64,000 nt of DNA from Rhodococcus sp. 4CII (GCF_014256275.1 NZ_JACCFE010000002.1:5622001-5686000); one strand, 5' to 3'; shown: positions 15,590-24,515, counted from the first letter of the stretch. The notes: generated by a model from the sequence alone, not told the origin. Numbers and translations: made by a program.

Positions 15590-16026
15590 ATGCGCGCGTG
15601 ACGCGCCGCGTCCGGCGCGGGGTGCTGGTGGCGGCGATCGGCATCTCCGTCCTGGCCGTGCTCCTCGTCCTCGCCGCCTGGCGCAACGACCACACCATTC
15701 AATCCGACCGCGGCGTGGCCACCGCGGAGGTGCTGTCGGCGGGATCGCTGCGGTCGGCCATCAGCTTCGTCACCCCGGATGGGGTGACGCACAACCCCGA
15801 ACTCGGGGTGCTGTATCCGACCAACCTCACCGTGGGACAGCGGATCGACGTCGAGTACGCGCGCAGCGACCCCGACCTGGTGCGGGTGTCCGGACGCGAC
15901 GCCAGCGTCGCGGTCGTCCCGGCGGGTTCGCTGATCGTCGTGACGTGGCTGATCGCGGGCCCGCTGATCTGGTATCTGCGCCGACGGGAAGACCAGGCGG
16001 CGTCCTCGCCGACAGCGTCATCCTGA
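15586..16026 (+). CDS. DUF3592-type membrane protein (Rv0556-like)
   Basis: 146 residues with two transmembrane helices, about residues 12-32 and 107-128, enclosing a predicted extracytoplasmic β-rich domain of ~75 residues (ATAEVLSAGSL…VGQRIDVEYARSDPDLVRVSGRD), typical of DUF3592. Translationally coupled to menD through GTGA. Role unknown; the position is conserved relative to M. tuberculosis (menD, Rv0556, mgtA). Confidence 0.85.
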   Translation: MNARVTRRVRRGVLVAAIGISVLAVLLVLAAWRNDHTIQSDRGVATAEVLSAGSLRSAISFVTPDGVTHNPELGVLYPTNLTVGQRIDVEYARSDPDLVRVSGRDASVAVVPAGSLIVVTWLIAGPLIWYLRRREDQAASSPTASS

Positions 16027-16075
16027 GTTTCCCGGATCTTCGCGCGACGGTCATGTCGATCTCGCTGCTGTGACC

Positions 16076-17245
16076 ATGAGCACTGCCACGCTGAGCGACG
16101 TGAGAGTAGCCATCGTTGCGGAGTCGTTCCTGCCCAACATGAACGGTGTGACCAACTCGGTGCTGCGGGTTCTCGACCACCTGCAGCGCACCGGACACCA
16201 GGCGATGGTCGTCGCCCCGGACACGGTCGGGTCGCAGACGTCGGCGCCGACCGAACACGAAGGCGTGCCCGTCCACCGGGTGCCTGCCGTGATGGTTCCG
16301 AAGGTCAGCTCGCTGCCCGTGGGGCTGCCGCAGCCGGGACTCACCGCTGCGTTGCGCGCCTTCGGTCCCGACGTGGTGCATCTGGCGTCGCCGTTCCTGC
16401 TCGGGGCGGGCGGACTCGGGGCGGCGCACCGGCTCGATGTGCCTACCGTCGCGGTGTACCAGACCGACGTGGCGGGTTTCGCGGAGAGCTACGGCCTCGG
16501 CATCACGAGCCGGGCGGCGTGGGCCTGGACCCGGCGGATCCACAAGGGCTGCACCCGCACGCTCGCACCGTCCACGTCGGCGGTCGAGGCGCTCGCCGAA
16601 CAGCGGATTCCGCGGGTCCACCGCTGGGCGCGCGGCGTGGAGACCACCCGATTCGCGCCGTCCCGCCGCAGCACCGTCCTGCGGGATTCCTGGTTGGGTG
16701 ACTCCGACCGGCTGGTCGTCGGATTCGTGGGCCGGCTCGCGCCGGAGAAGCACGTCGAGCGGCTTGCCGCACTCGCGGACGACACCGGCGTCCGGCTGGT
16801 GATCGTCGGCGACGGCCCGGACCGGGCTCGGCTGCAGAAGCTGATGCCGGACGCGGTCTTCACCGGCCAGCTCGGCGGTACGGAGCTCGCCGAGGCCTAC
16901 GCGAGCCTGGACGTGTTCGTCCACCCGGGCGAGCACGAGACGTTCTGCCAGGCGGTCCAGGAGGCGCTCGCGAGCGGGGTGCCGGTGATCGGACCGGATG
17001 CGGGTGGCCCGCGCGATCTGGTCGCGCACTGCCGCAACGGCTATCTGCTTCCGGTGGACCGGTTCGGCGAACTGCTGCCGAGCGCCGTGGACGCACTGCG
17101 CGACCGCCGGATGCGGGCGCGCTTCGGGGAGGCCGCCCGGCAGTCGGTGCTGCACCGCACGTGGCCGGCGATCTGCGACGAGCTGCTGGGCCACTACGCG
17201 GCGGTCGTCGGCGGTCAGGGTTTTCGCGAGTTCCGGGCGGCCTGA
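16076..17245 (+). CDS. mgtA: GDP-mannose-dependent α-mannosyltransferase, MgtA-like (GT4)
   Basis: 389 residues of a GT-B glycosyltransferase: N-terminal RVAIVAESFLPNMNGVTNSVLRVLDHL, central VGFVGRLAPEKHVERL and C-terminal DVFVHPGEHETFCQAVQEALASGVPVIGPDAGGPRDLV with the E-x7-E type donor site. The closest named homologue I recall is M. tuberculosis MgtA (Rv0557), which mannosylates a glucuronosyl-diacylglycerol core for lipomannan-like glycolipids. The ATG at 16076 is used; a GTG two codons earlier (16070) is also possible. Followed by the aldehyde dehydrogenase 94 bp downstream. Confidence 0.88.
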   Translation: MSTATLSDVRVAIVAESFLPNMNGVTNSVLRVLDHLQRTGHQAMVVAPDTVGSQTSAPTEHEGVPVHRVPAVMVPKVSSLPVGLPQPGLTAALRAFGPDVVHLASPFLLGAGGLGAAHRLDVPTVAVYQTDVAGFAESYGLGITSRAAWAWTRRIHKGCTRTLAPSTSAVEALAEQRIPRVHRWARGVETTRFAPSRRSTVLRDSWLGDSDRLVVGFVGRLAPEKHVERLAALADDTGVRLVIVGDGPDRARLQKLMPDAVFTGQLGGTELAEAYASLDVFVHPGEHETFCQAVQEALASGVPVIGPDAGGPRDLVAHCRNGYLLPVDRFGELLPSAVDALRDRRMRARFGEAARQSVLHRTWPAICDELLGHYAAVVGGQGFREFRAA

Positions 17246-17339
17246 ACGCGAAGTCGCGACCTTCTCACGAGATGGGAGGGCGGCCCGCGATGTGGTCGGC
17301 CGGGGAATTCCGCGGCCGCATCCCGTCGTTGCCCGGAGC

Positions 17340-18716
17340 ATGGCCAAGTACAAAACTGTCAATCCCGCGACCGGTGAAACCGTCCGGGAATTCACAACCT
17401 TGGACGAGGCAGGAGTGGAGTCGGCGCTCGCACGCGCCCACAGCGGATATCTCGAATGGCGCACCGTCCCTGCCGAGGAGCGAGCCCACATTCTGGGCCG
17501 GACAGCCGACCTCTACGCCGAGCGCGAGGACGAACTGGCGCGGATGATCGCGCTCGAGATGGGCAAACCCGTCCGCGAGGCCAAGGGCGAAGTCAAGCTT
17601 TCCTCGGCGATCTACCGTTACTACGCGGACAACGGTCCCGGTCTGCTCGAGGCGGAACGGCTCGATGTGCCGGGCGCGGACGAATCCGTCGTCTACCGCA
17701 GGCCGATCGGTGCGCTCGTCGGCGTGATGCCGTGGAACTACCCGTACTACCAGGTCGCCCGATTCGCGGCACCGAACCTCATGCTCGGCAACACCGTGTT
17801 GCTCAAGCACGCACCGAACTGTCCGCAGTCGGCACTGCTCATGGAGGAGATCTTCCGGCAGGCAGGTCTTCCCGAGGACGCGTACCTCAACGTGTTCGCC
17901 ACCAACGAGCAGATCGCCGACATGATCGCCGACCCGCGCGTCCAGGGCGTCTCCCTCACCGGCAGTGAGCGGGCCGGGACCAGCGTCGCCGAGACGGCGG
18001 GGCGCAACCTCAAGAAGGTGGTACTCGAACTCGGCGGCTCCGACGTGTTCGTCGTCCTCGACACCGACGACATGGACGCCACCGTCAAGACGGCCACCCG
18101 CGCCCGCCTGTCCAACGCGGGCCAGGCCTGCAACTCGCCCAAGCGTTTCATCGTGACCGAGCCGAACTACGACGAGTTCGTCTCGAAGCTCGCCGAGTCG
18201 TTCAAGGCCACGCCGACCGGCGATCCGCTCGACGCGAAGACCGTCCTCGGGCCGCTGTCCTCGCAGAGCGCCGCGGATTCCCTGATCGAGCAGATCGAGG
18301 ACGCCGTCGCCAAGGGTGCGACGCTTCTCGCCGGCGGGAAGAAAGTCGACGGCCCCGGCTCATACGTCGAACCGACGCTGCTCGTCGACGTGACTCCCGA
18401 GATGCGGGCCTACAGCGAGGAGTTGTTCGGCCCGGTCGGCGTCGTCTACAAAGTCGCCACCGCCGACGAAGCCGTGGAACTCGCCAACTCCTCCTCCTAC
18501 GGTCTCAGCGGTTCGGTGTGGAGCACCGACCTCGACGGGGCGCGCGAGGTCGCCGACCGGCTCGACGTCGGGATGGCCTTCGTCAACGAGCACGGCACGA
18601 CGCTGCCCGGCCTGCCGTTCGGCGGCGTGAAGCGTTCCGGAGTCGGCCGCGAACTCGGCCCGTGGGGAATGGACGAGTTCGTCAACAAGAAATTGGTGCG
18701 CGTCTCCAAGAAGTGA
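17340..18716 (+). CDS. NAD(P)-dependent aldehyde (succinate-semialdehyde type) dehydrogenase
   Basis: 458 residues of the ALDH superfamily. The cofactor region has GVMPWNYPYYQVARFAAPNL and KHAPNCP; the catalytic glutamate is in VVLELGGSD and the catalytic cysteine is Cys264 in NAGQACNSPKRF. The pattern resembles GabD-like succinate-semialdehyde dehydrogenases (NPATGETV start, GVKRSGVGRELG end). Substrate is inferred from family only. A strong hairpin follows the stop, so transcription probably ends here. Confidence 0.88.
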   Translation: MAKYKTVNPATGETVREFTTLDEAGVESALARAHSGYLEWRTVPAEERAHILGRTADLYAEREDELARMIALEMGKPVREAKGEVKLSSAIYRYYADNGPGLLEAERLDVPGADESVVYRRPIGALVGVMPWNYPYYQVARFAAPNLMLGNTVLLKHAPNCPQSALLMEEIFRQAGLPEDAYLNVFATNEQIADMIADPRVQGVSLTGSERAGTSVAETAGRNLKKVVLELGGSDVFVVLDTDDMDATVKTATRARLSNAGQACNSPKRFIVTEPNYDEFVSKLAESFKATPTGDPLDAKTVLGPLSSQSAADSLIEQIEDAVAKGATLLAGGKKVDGPGSYVEPTLLVDVTPEMRAYSEELFGPVGVVYKVATADEAVELANSSSYGLSGSVWSTDLDGAREVADRLDVGMAFVNEHGTTLPGLPFGGVKRSGVGRELGPWGMDEFVNKKLVRVSKK

Positions 18717-18728
18717 CCGCCGCGCCTC

Positions 18729-18760
18729 CGCGCCCGGCGCCGACATCGGTGCCGGGCGCG
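18729..18760 (+). terminator. GC-rich hairpin after the aldehyde dehydrogenase gene
   Basis: CGCGCCCGGC at 18729-18738 pairs perfectly with GCCGGGCGCG at 18751-18760; the 12-nt loop can pair further. Located 12 nt after the stop and 18 nt before menG. No T-run, so terminator function is likely but unproven. Confidence 0.55.
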
Positions 18761-18778
18761 GTTGGTAGCGTTTCGGGC

Positions 18779-19477
18779 GTGGCAACTACACACGGTTCGC
18801 GGGCGTCGCTCGCAAAGGATCCGCACGAGGTCGCGTCGATGTTCGACGGCGTCGCGAAGCGCTACGACCTCACCAACACGATTCTCTCGTTCGGTCAGGA
18901 CCGCAGTTGGCGCAAGGCGACGCGCTCGGCGCTGGCGTTGAAACCAGGGGAGCGGGTGCTCGACCTCGCCGCGGGCACCGGGGTGTCGACCGTGGAACTC
19001 GGACGGTCGGGCGCCTGGTGTGTGGCCACAGATTTCTCCAAGGGCATGCTGCAGGCCGGCATCGGCCGGCGTGTTCCGATGGTCGCCGGCGACGCCATGC
19101 ATCTGCCCTACGCCGACGCCGTGTTCGACGCCGCCACGATCTCCTTCGGGCTGCGCAACGTCTCCGACTTCGACGCCGGACTCCGCGAGATCGCCCGGGT
19201 CACCAAACCCGGTGGACGCCTCGTCGTGAGCGAGTTCTCGACCCCGGTGTTCGGGCCGTTCCGCACCGTCTACATGGAGTACCTGATGAAGGCGCTACCG
19301 CGGGTCGCGCGCGCCGTCAGCAGCAACCCCGACGCCTACGTGTACCTGGCGGAATCGATCCGCGCGTGGCCGACCCAGGAGGAACTCGCACAGCGCATCG
19401 AGGCCGCCGGATGGCGGAACGTGCAGTGGCGCAACCTCACCGGTGGTGTGGTCGCCCTGCACCGCGCCACCCGCTGA
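18779..19477 (+). CDS. menG: Demethylmenaquinone methyltransferase MenG (UbiE family)
   Basis: Last ring-methylation step of menaquinone synthesis, using SAM. The 232-residue protein has the UbiE opening VASMFDGVAKRYDLTNTILSFGQDRSWRKATRSAL, SAM motif I VLDLAAGTGVSTVEL, and the family block DAATISFGLRNVSDFDAGLREIARVTKPGGRLVVSEFSTP. The start is a GTG at 18779; earlier in-frame codons lie in the terminator hairpin. Convergent with menJ, gap 3 bp. Confidence 0.95.
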   Translation: MATTHGSRASLAKDPHEVASMFDGVAKRYDLTNTILSFGQDRSWRKATRSALALKPGERVLDLAAGTGVSTVELGRSGAWCVATDFSKGMLQAGIGRRVPMVAGDAMHLPYADAVFDAATISFGLRNVSDFDAGLREIARVTKPGGRLVVSEFSTPVFGPFRTVYMEYLMKALPRVARAVSSNPDAYVYLAESIRAWPTQEELAQRIEAAGWRNVQWRNLTGGVVALHRATR

Positions 19478-19480
19478 ACC

Positions 19481-20743
19481 TCAGCCGAACAACGGTCGAG
19501 AGTCGGCCTTCTGCGACACCCGGCCGGACGCCCGCCACGCGCGGGCCGTGAGGTCGCTGTCCTCCTCGGTGACGAGGTTGCCCATGACCCGCACCGCGAC
19601 GGTCATCAGCGCACGGGAGCGCATCGCCACCGGGCCGGACGCCGGCAGCACCCGGGGAACGGTCAACATACCGGCGAGTCGCCGCGCCACCGAAAACGCG
19701 CGGCCGTACCGCTCGCGGAGGATCGACGGCCACAGCTGCGACAGATCGTCGGCGTCGAGGATCTCCGCGACCAGGCGCCCACCTTCGAGCCCGTAGTCGA
19801 TGCCCTCGCCGTTCAGCGGATTCACGCACGCCGCCGCATCGCCGACGATCGCCCAGTTCCGGCCCGCGATGTTCGACACCGCACCGCCCATCGGCAGCAG
19901 GGCGGACGCGACCGCCCGCAATTCCCCGTCCCAGTTCCATTCGTCGCGCCGCTGCGCCGTGTACAGGTCCAGCAGCGGTCGCAGGGCGCCCGGAGCGGGG
20001 CGTTTGGCGGTGGCCAGGGTGCCGACGCCGATGTTGACCTCGCCCGTCCCGAGTGGGAACACCCAGCCGTATCCCGACTGCAGCGTCCCGTCGCCGTCAC
20101 GCAGTTCGAGGTGCGAGGTGATCCACGGGTCGGCGCTGCGATGGGTCGCGATATAGGCGCGGGCAGCCACGCCGTACGCCGTGTCCCGGTGCCACTGCCT
20201 GCCCAGTTGCTTGCCCAGCGTGGACCGGACGCCGTCGGCGACGATCAGCGTCCGGCAGGCGATGGTGTGCGTTCCCCCGGGCGTCGTCACGGTCACCGCC
20301 GTCACCCGGTCGCCGTCCCGCTCGACGCCGATCGCCTTGGCGCCCTGCACCATGACGGCGCCGGCGTCGACGGCGGTGGCACGGATCTTGTCGTCCAGTT
20401 CGGTGCGGGCCACCGCGCTGCCGACCGCGGGGAAGGACCGGCCGGGCCACTCCAGCTCGAGCTCCTGCCCGAACCCGCTGAGTCTCAGCCCGCGGTTGGT
20501 TCCCTTCGACCGCACCCAGTCGCCGAGACCGAGATGATCGAGCTCGGCGACGGCGCGGGGCGTGAGGCCGTCGCCACACGTCTTGTCGCGGGGGAACACG
20601 GCCGCGTCGGCGAGGACGACGTCGCGGCCCGCGCGCGCCGCCCACGCGGCGGCCGAGGAACCGGCCGGACCAGCACCGACGACCAGGACGTCGGTACTGG
20701 TGGGAAGCGGGGATCCCGCGGGGGACTGTTCTGCTGCGACCAC
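19481..20743 (-). CDS. menJ: Geranylgeranyl-reductase family flavoprotein, menaquinone side-chain reductase MenJ
   Basis: 420 residues. FAD-binding Rossmann motif VLVVGAGPAGSSAAAWAARAGRDVVLADA near the N-terminus, the family block PRDKTCGDGLTPRAVAELDHLGL, and WAIVGDAAACVNPLNGEGIDYGLEGGRL in the middle. In mycobacteria the homologue (Rv0561c) saturates one isoprene unit of the MK-9 tail; a similar job here is inference from similarity and gene order. The start is a GTG. Divergent from the polyprenyl synthase gene across 130 bp. Confidence 0.9.
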   Translation of the reverse strand: MVAAEQSPAGSPLPTSTDVLVVGAGPAGSSAAAWAARAGRDVVLADAAVFPRDKTCGDGLTPRAVAELDHLGLGDWVRSKGTNRGLRLSGFGQELELEWPGRSFPAVGSAVARTELDDKIRATAVDAGAVMVQGAKAIGVERDGDRVTAVTVTTPGGTHTIACRTLIVADGVRSTLGKQLGRQWHRDTAYGVAARAYIATHRSADPWITSHLELRDGDGTLQSGYGWVFPLGTGEVNIGVGTLATAKRPAPGALRPLLDLYTAQRRDEWNWDGELRAVASALLPMGGAVSNIAGRNWAIVGDAAACVNPLNGEGIDYGLEGGRLVAEILDADDLSQLWPSILRERYGRAFSVARRLAGMLTVPRVLPASGPVAMRSRALMTVAVRVMGNLVTEEDSDLTARAWRASGRVSQKADSRPLFG

Positions 20744-20873
20744 ACCTACATCCTGTCAGGCTTCGCTATGTGACCGCGGCGAGGCCGACGGGCAGCGGAA
20801 CCGCTAGGTTCACTACCGTGGTAGCCGAGCCGCCACCGACGGCGCGGGAACCGCGCTGTCACTGACGACAGGA

Positions 20874-21929
20874 ATGGGTACTGAGAACGTGAGCACCGAG
20901 GGCGCAGCACACACCGCTGCCGACGCTGTAGTGGGCACTACGGTCGCCGGGATCGATCTCGGCGACCCGCAGCTAGCTGCCACAGTCCGTGAAGGACTGA
21001 AGCAAGTCGAGGAACTGCTGGTCAGCGAGCTTTCCGACGGGGAGGATTTCCTGACGGAGGCCGCATTGCATCTCGCGAAGGCAGGCGGCAAGCGTTTCCG
21101 CCCGCTGTTCACGGTGCTCACGGCCCAGCTCGGACCGAACGCCTCCGACCCGTCGGTGGTCACGGCGGCCACGGTCGTCGAGCTGGTCCACCTCGCCACG
21201 CTGTACCACGACGACGTGATGGACGAGGCGTCGATGCGCCGCGGTGCACCCAGCGCCAACGCGCGGTGGGGCAACAGCGTCGCCATCCTCGCAGGCGACT
21301 ACCTGTTCGCCCACGCGTCGCGGCTCGTCTCGACGCTCGGACCCGAGGCGGTGCGCATCATCGCCGAGACGTTCGCCGAACTCGTCACCGGTCAGATGCG
21401 CGAGACGATCGGGCTTCGCGGCGAACAGGATCCGGTCGAGCACTACCTCAAGGTCGTCTGGGAGAAGACGGGTTCACTGATCGCGGCGTCCGGGCGCTTC
21501 GGCGGCACCTTCTCCGGTGCGGATGCGGATCACGTGAAGCGGCTCGAACGACTCGGCGACGCCGTGGGCACCGCCTTCCAGATCTCCGACGACATCATCG
21601 ACATCTCCTCGGTGTCCGCGCAGTCCGGCAAAACCCCCGGAACCGACCTGCGCGAGGGCGTCCACACGCTGCCCGTCCTGTACGCGCTGCGCGACGAGGG
21701 GCCCGACGCGGACCGTCTGCGCGTGCTCCTGGACGGTCCCGTCACCGACGACGACGACGTCGCGGAGGCGCTCGCGATCCTCGAACGGTCTCCCGGCATG
21801 GCGGCCGCGAAGGCGAAGCTCGCGGAGTTCGCGGTCCAGGCACGTGCGCAGCTCGCCGAGTTACCGCAGGGTCCCGCCAACGACGCCCTCGTGAAGCTCG
21901 TCGATTACACGATCGAGCGCGTCGGCTGA
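20874..21929 (+). CDS. trans-polyprenyl diphosphate synthase (GrcC1/heptaprenyl type)
   Basis: Builds the isoprenoid side chain of menaquinone by chain elongation from IPP. The 351-residue protein contains KRFRPLFTVL, the first aspartate-rich motif with D113, D114 and D117 (YHDDVMDEASMRRG), and the second (FQISDDIIDI). Long-chain product is expected from the menaquinone context, exact length unknown. The ATG at 20874 is annotated; a GTG at 20889 is an alternative, and neither has a well-spaced ribosome site. Upstream 130 bp separate it from menJ. Confidence 0.92.
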   Translation: MGTENVSTEGAAHTAADAVVGTTVAGIDLGDPQLAATVREGLKQVEELLVSELSDGEDFLTEAALHLAKAGGKRFRPLFTVLTAQLGPNASDPSVVTAATVVELVHLATLYHDDVMDEASMRRGAPSANARWGNSVAILAGDYLFAHASRLVSTLGPEAVRIIAETFAELVTGQMRETIGLRGEQDPVEHYLKVVWEKTGSLIAASGRFGGTFSGADADHVKRLERLGDAVGTAFQISDDIIDISSVSAQSGKTPGTDLREGVHTLPVLYALRDEGPDADRLRVLLDGPVTDDDDVAEALAILERSPGMAAAKAKLAEFAVQARAQLAELPQGPANDALVKLVDYTIERVG

Positions 21930-21983
21930 GCCGTATCGTCAGTACCTGAGCTCGTCATCACCCCGATATCTCGTCGTCGGAAC

Positions 21984-22011
21984 GGGAACCGTCCTGCCAC
22001 CGTGTTTCGTT
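21984..22011 (+). promoter_or_regulatory. Possible ECF-sigma promoter upstream of htpX
   Basis: GGGAAC at 21984-21989 and CGTT at 22008-22011 with an 18-nt spacer resemble SigE/SigH-type promoters (GGAAC…GTT). It lies 65 nt before the htpX start codon. Pattern seen; sigma assignment is inference. Confidence 0.4.
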
Positions 22012-22076
22012 GAATGATCAAGATCCCGAAAATTCGGACGATCGTGATCGGGTGACAACGACAAGGAAGGCGTGAC

Positions 22077-22937
22077 GTGCGCTACGCAAACGGGGCGAAG
22101 ACTCTGGTTCTGTTGGTCGGCATGTCGGCGCTGATCGTGTTCATCGGCGCGTTGTTCCGTAGCCCGACCATCCTGCTGCTGGCCATCGTGTTCGCGGTCG
22201 GAATGAACGCGTACGTGTACTTCAACAGCGACAAGCTGGCGCTCAAGGCGATGCACGCCCAGCCGATCACCGAGGTGCAGGCGCCGGTCATCTACCGCAT
22301 CGTCCGTGAGCTGGCGACCACCGCGCATCAGCCGATGCCGCGGCTCTACATCAGTCCGACCAGCGCGCCCAACGCCTTCGCCACCGGGCGCAGTCCCCGC
22401 CACGCCGCAGTCTGCTGCACGAGCGGGATCCTGCAGATCCTCAACGAGCGGGAACTGCGCGCAGTGCTCGGGCACGAGCTGTCGCACGTCTACAACCGCG
22501 ACATCCTGATCTCGTCGGTCGCCGGCGCGATGGCCGCCGTCGTATCGGGGCTCGCGAACTTCGCCATGTTCGCCAACATATTCGGGGGACGCGGCGGGGG
22601 GCAGGGCGCCAACCCGATCGCACTGCTCCTGGTGTCGCTGCTCGGACCCATAGCGGCGACCGTCGTCAAACTTGCGGTGTCCCGGTCGCGGGAATTCCAG
22701 GCCGACCAGTCGGGGGCCGAACTCACCGGCGACCCCCTCGCGCTGGCGTCCGCGCTGCGGAAGCTGGAACACGGCACCCAGGCCGCGCCGCTGCCGCCGG
22801 AGCCGCAGCTCGCCGCGCAGTCGCACCTGATGATCGCCAACCCGTTCCGCACCGGCGAGAAGGTCAGCCGGATGTTCTCCACCCACCCCCCGATGGCCGA
22901 GCGGATCGAGCGGCTCGAGCGGATGGCGGGGATGTAG
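22077..22937 (+). CDS. htpX: Membrane zinc metalloprotease HtpX
   Basis: 286-residue M48 protease that degrades damaged membrane proteins. Two N-terminal transmembrane helices (residues ~8-26 and 29-47), the zinc motif HELSH at 133-137, two further hydrophobic segments (~145-170 and ~185-202), and the third-ligand region SREFQADQSGAEL. GTG start at 22077 with AAGGAAGG 6 nt upstream. The stop codon TAG is fused to a hairpin element shared with yajQ and rpoC ends. An ECF-like promoter upstream fits its stress role. Confidence 0.94.
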   Translation: MRYANGAKTLVLLVGMSALIVFIGALFRSPTILLLAIVFAVGMNAYVYFNSDKLALKAMHAQPITEVQAPVIYRIVRELATTAHQPMPRLYISPTSAPNAFATGRSPRHAAVCCTSGILQILNERELRAVLGHELSHVYNRDILISSVAGAMAAVVSGLANFAMFANIFGGRGGGQGANPIALLLVSLLGPIAATVVKLAVSRSREFQADQSGAELTGDPLALASALRKLEHGTQAAPLPPEPQLAAQSHLMIANPFRTGEKVSRMFSTHPPMAERIERLERMAGM

Positions 22938-23006
22938 GCGGCTTCGCCGCCCGTGCGCCTTTCTGGTTGCAGGAACGACCAGAAAGGCGCACGGGCGCGG
23001 AGCGCC
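22937..23006. terminator. Three-hairpin bidirectional terminator/repeat element between htpX and yajQ
   Basis: Symmetric array: small hairpin GGCGGCTTCGCCGCC (22937-22951), an 18-bp perfect stem (22950-22967 with 22978-22995, loop TGCAGGAACG), and small hairpin GGCGCGGAGCGCC (22994-23006). Each small hairpin begins at the last base of the adjoining stop codon. The right part is identical to the end of rpoC (see findings). Confidence 0.7.
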
Positions 23007-23497
23007 TACCGGTAGTTCACGAACTGCAGCGCGATCCCGAAGTCCTCGCCCTTCAACAGGGAAATGACGGCTTGCAGGTCGTCGCGCTTCTTGCTGCTCA
23101 CGCGCAGCTCGTCACCCTGGATCTGCGCTTTGACGCCCTTGGGGCCCTCGTCCCGGATCTTCTTGGTGATCTTCTTCGCATTCTCGGTCGTGATGCCCTG
23201 GACGAGGCTGCCGGACAGCTTGTAGATCTTCCCGGACTGCGCCGGCTCGCCCGCGTCGAACGCCTTCAGGGAGATGTCTCGCCGGATCAACTTCTCCTTG
23301 AAGACGTCCAGGGCGGCGAGCAGTCGCTCCTCGGTGTCGGCCGTCAGGGTGATGGTTTCCTCGCCGGACCACTCGATCGATGCTCCCGTGTTCCGGAAGT
23401 CGAACCGGGTCGACAGCTCCTTGCCGGCCTGATGCAGGGCGTTGTCCACCTCTTGACGCTCCACCTTGCTCACCACATCGAAGGACGAATCAGCCAC
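23006..23497 (-). CDS. yajQ: YajQ-family nucleotide-binding protein
   Basis: 163 residues, cytoplasmic, matching the YajQ family: ADSSFDVVSKVERQEVDNALHQAGKEL at the N-terminus and the C-terminal DDLQAVISLLKGEDFGIALQFVNYR, which is the near-invariant family ending. Homologues bind cyclic di-GMP or nucleotides in some proteobacteria; that activity is not shown for actinobacteria. The GTG at 23497 has GGGAG a few bases upstream. Mycobacterial counterpart is Rv0566c. Confidence 0.93.
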   Translation of the reverse strand: MADSSFDVVSKVERQEVDNALHQAGKELSTRFDFRNTGASIEWSGEETITLTADTEERLLAALDVFKEKLIRRDISLKAFDAGEPAQSGKIYKLSGSLVQGITTENAKKITKKIRDEGPKGVKAQIQGDELRVSSKKRDDLQAVISLLKGEDFGIALQFVNYR

Positions 23498-23696
23498 TTC
23501 ACACTCCCGGTTTCGTCTAGTTCTCCCCGCCGCGACCCGGCCGGAGGCTCGCCGAAAGCCGACGAGCAGATTCGACGCTATCGGTTCGCAACCGCCCGTA
23601 TCCACCCGGTTTGCAAAACGGGGGGCCGTTCGTTGTATTCTTCTTTCCGCAGCGGAGAGCGATTTCCTACAGATTTCGCGCTCCTCGTGCAACCCC

Positions 23697-23779
23697 GGCA
23701 GATTGCCCGAGCGGCCAATGGGAGCGGACTGTAAATCCGTCGGCTTATGCCTACGTAGGTTCGAATCCTACATCTGCCA
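23697..23779 (+). tRNA. tRNA-Tyr (GTA)
   Basis: 83 nt with a long class II variable arm. Acceptor GGCAGAT pairs with ATCTGCC, discriminator A; anticodon loop ACTGTAAATC gives GTA; T-loop GGTTCGAATCC is intact. No encoded CCA. Followed 3 nt later by a strong hairpin. Confidence 0.97.
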
Positions 23780-23782
23780 CAC

Positions 23783-23820
23783 ACAGAACCCCGGTGAGCG
23801 AGAGCTCACCGGGGTTCTGT
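23783..23820 (+). terminator. Intrinsic terminator-like hairpin after tRNA-Tyr
   Basis: A perfect 17-bp stem, 23783-23799 with 23804-23820, and a GAGA loop. Only a short T stretch follows (TCGTTCG), typical of actinobacterial terminators. Confidence 0.8.
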
Positions 23821-23935
23821 CGTTCGTGGGTCGGACGTGATCGTGGGCCGGATGTGGGCGGGCTCCGCTACCCGGCAGGGCCTGCGATCCGAACTGCCAG
23901 GCACAGCCGCGGGCGAAAGCGGCTGACCAGGCAAT

Positions 23936-23965
23936 TTGTTTCTGGACGCGAACTCTGTGTAATCT
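23936..23965 (+). promoter_or_regulatory. Candidate promoter for tRNA-Thr/tRNA-Met
   Basis: TTGTTT at 23936-23941 and TAATCT at 23960-23965, 18-nt spacer, about 40 nt before tRNA-Thr. It resembles the housekeeping sigma consensus. Confidence 0.5.
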
Positions 23966-24005
23966 CGTCAAGGCTTCAGCGCACAGCGATGTGCGAGCGA
24001 AGCAC

Positions 24006-24078
24006 GCCCCCTTAGCTCAGTCGGCAGAGCGTTTCCATGGTAAGGAAAAGGTCAACGGTTCGATTCCGTTAGGGGGCT
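24006..24078 (+). tRNA. tRNA-Thr (GGT)
   Basis: 73 nt. Acceptor GCCCCCT pairs with AGGGGGC, discriminator T; anticodon stem TTTCC/GGAAA with loop ATGGTAA gives GGT; T-loop GGTTCGATTCC. Confidence 0.97.
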
Positions 24079-24123
24079 CGCTGGATTGAAGTGGAGCGCC
24101 TGGTGCGCGACACTCGACACCGA

Positions 24124-24196
24124 GGCGGTGTAGCTCAGTTGGTAGAGCAAACGACTCATAATCGTTGCGTCGCCGGTTCAAGTCCGGTCACCGCTA
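24124..24196 (+). tRNA. tRNA-Met (CAT), elongator type
   Basis: 73 nt. Acceptor GGCGGTG/CACCGCT (last pair G-U), anticodon stem AACGA/TCGTT with loop CTCATAA gives CAT; T-loop GGTTCAAGTCC. The paired 1:72 position and lack of three G-C pairs in the anticodon stem argue against initiator tRNA. Confidence 0.95.
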
Positions 24197-24257
24197 CACA
24201 ATATGCATGATCCACCCTGATTGTTCGTAATCAGATTCACCCGAAAGAAGGCATCCC

Positions 24258-24425
24258 GTGGCCTCCTCGACTGACGTTCGGCCCAAGATCACTTTGGCCT
24301 GCGAGGTATGCAAGCACCGCAACTACATCACCAAGAAGAATCGGCGCAACGACCCCGATCGCCTGGAGCTCAAGAAGTTCTGCCCGAACTGCGGAACTCA
24401 CCAGTCGCATCGCGAGTCCAAGTAA
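24258..24425 (+). CDS. rpmG: Ribosomal protein bL33, zinc-ribbon form
   Basis: 55 residues, GTG start, with AGAAGG about 8 nt upstream. The sequence VASSTDVRPKITLACEVC continues with a first CxxC (CEVC) and a second (CPNC), the four-cysteine zinc-binding C+ form of L33. Actinobacteria often carry an additional zinc-free paralogue induced on zinc starvation elsewhere in the genome. It lies between tRNA-Met and hadA, the same order as in mycobacteria (rpmG2 before hadA). Confidence 0.95.
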   Translation: MASSTDVRPKITLACEVCKHRNYITKKNRRNDPDRLELKKFCPNCGTHQSHRESK

Positions 24426-24515
24426 CACGGTCCGGAACCAAGGACTGCGTACGCGAAGGGAGTCCTCTAGGCTGCCCTCACGCGCTGACGTCAAGGGTAG
24501 AAGAGGTTCTTTCGC

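Noticed and set aside
24479..24515. Possible longer hadA start
   Set aside because: No in-frame start with a ribosome site before the GTG at 24516.
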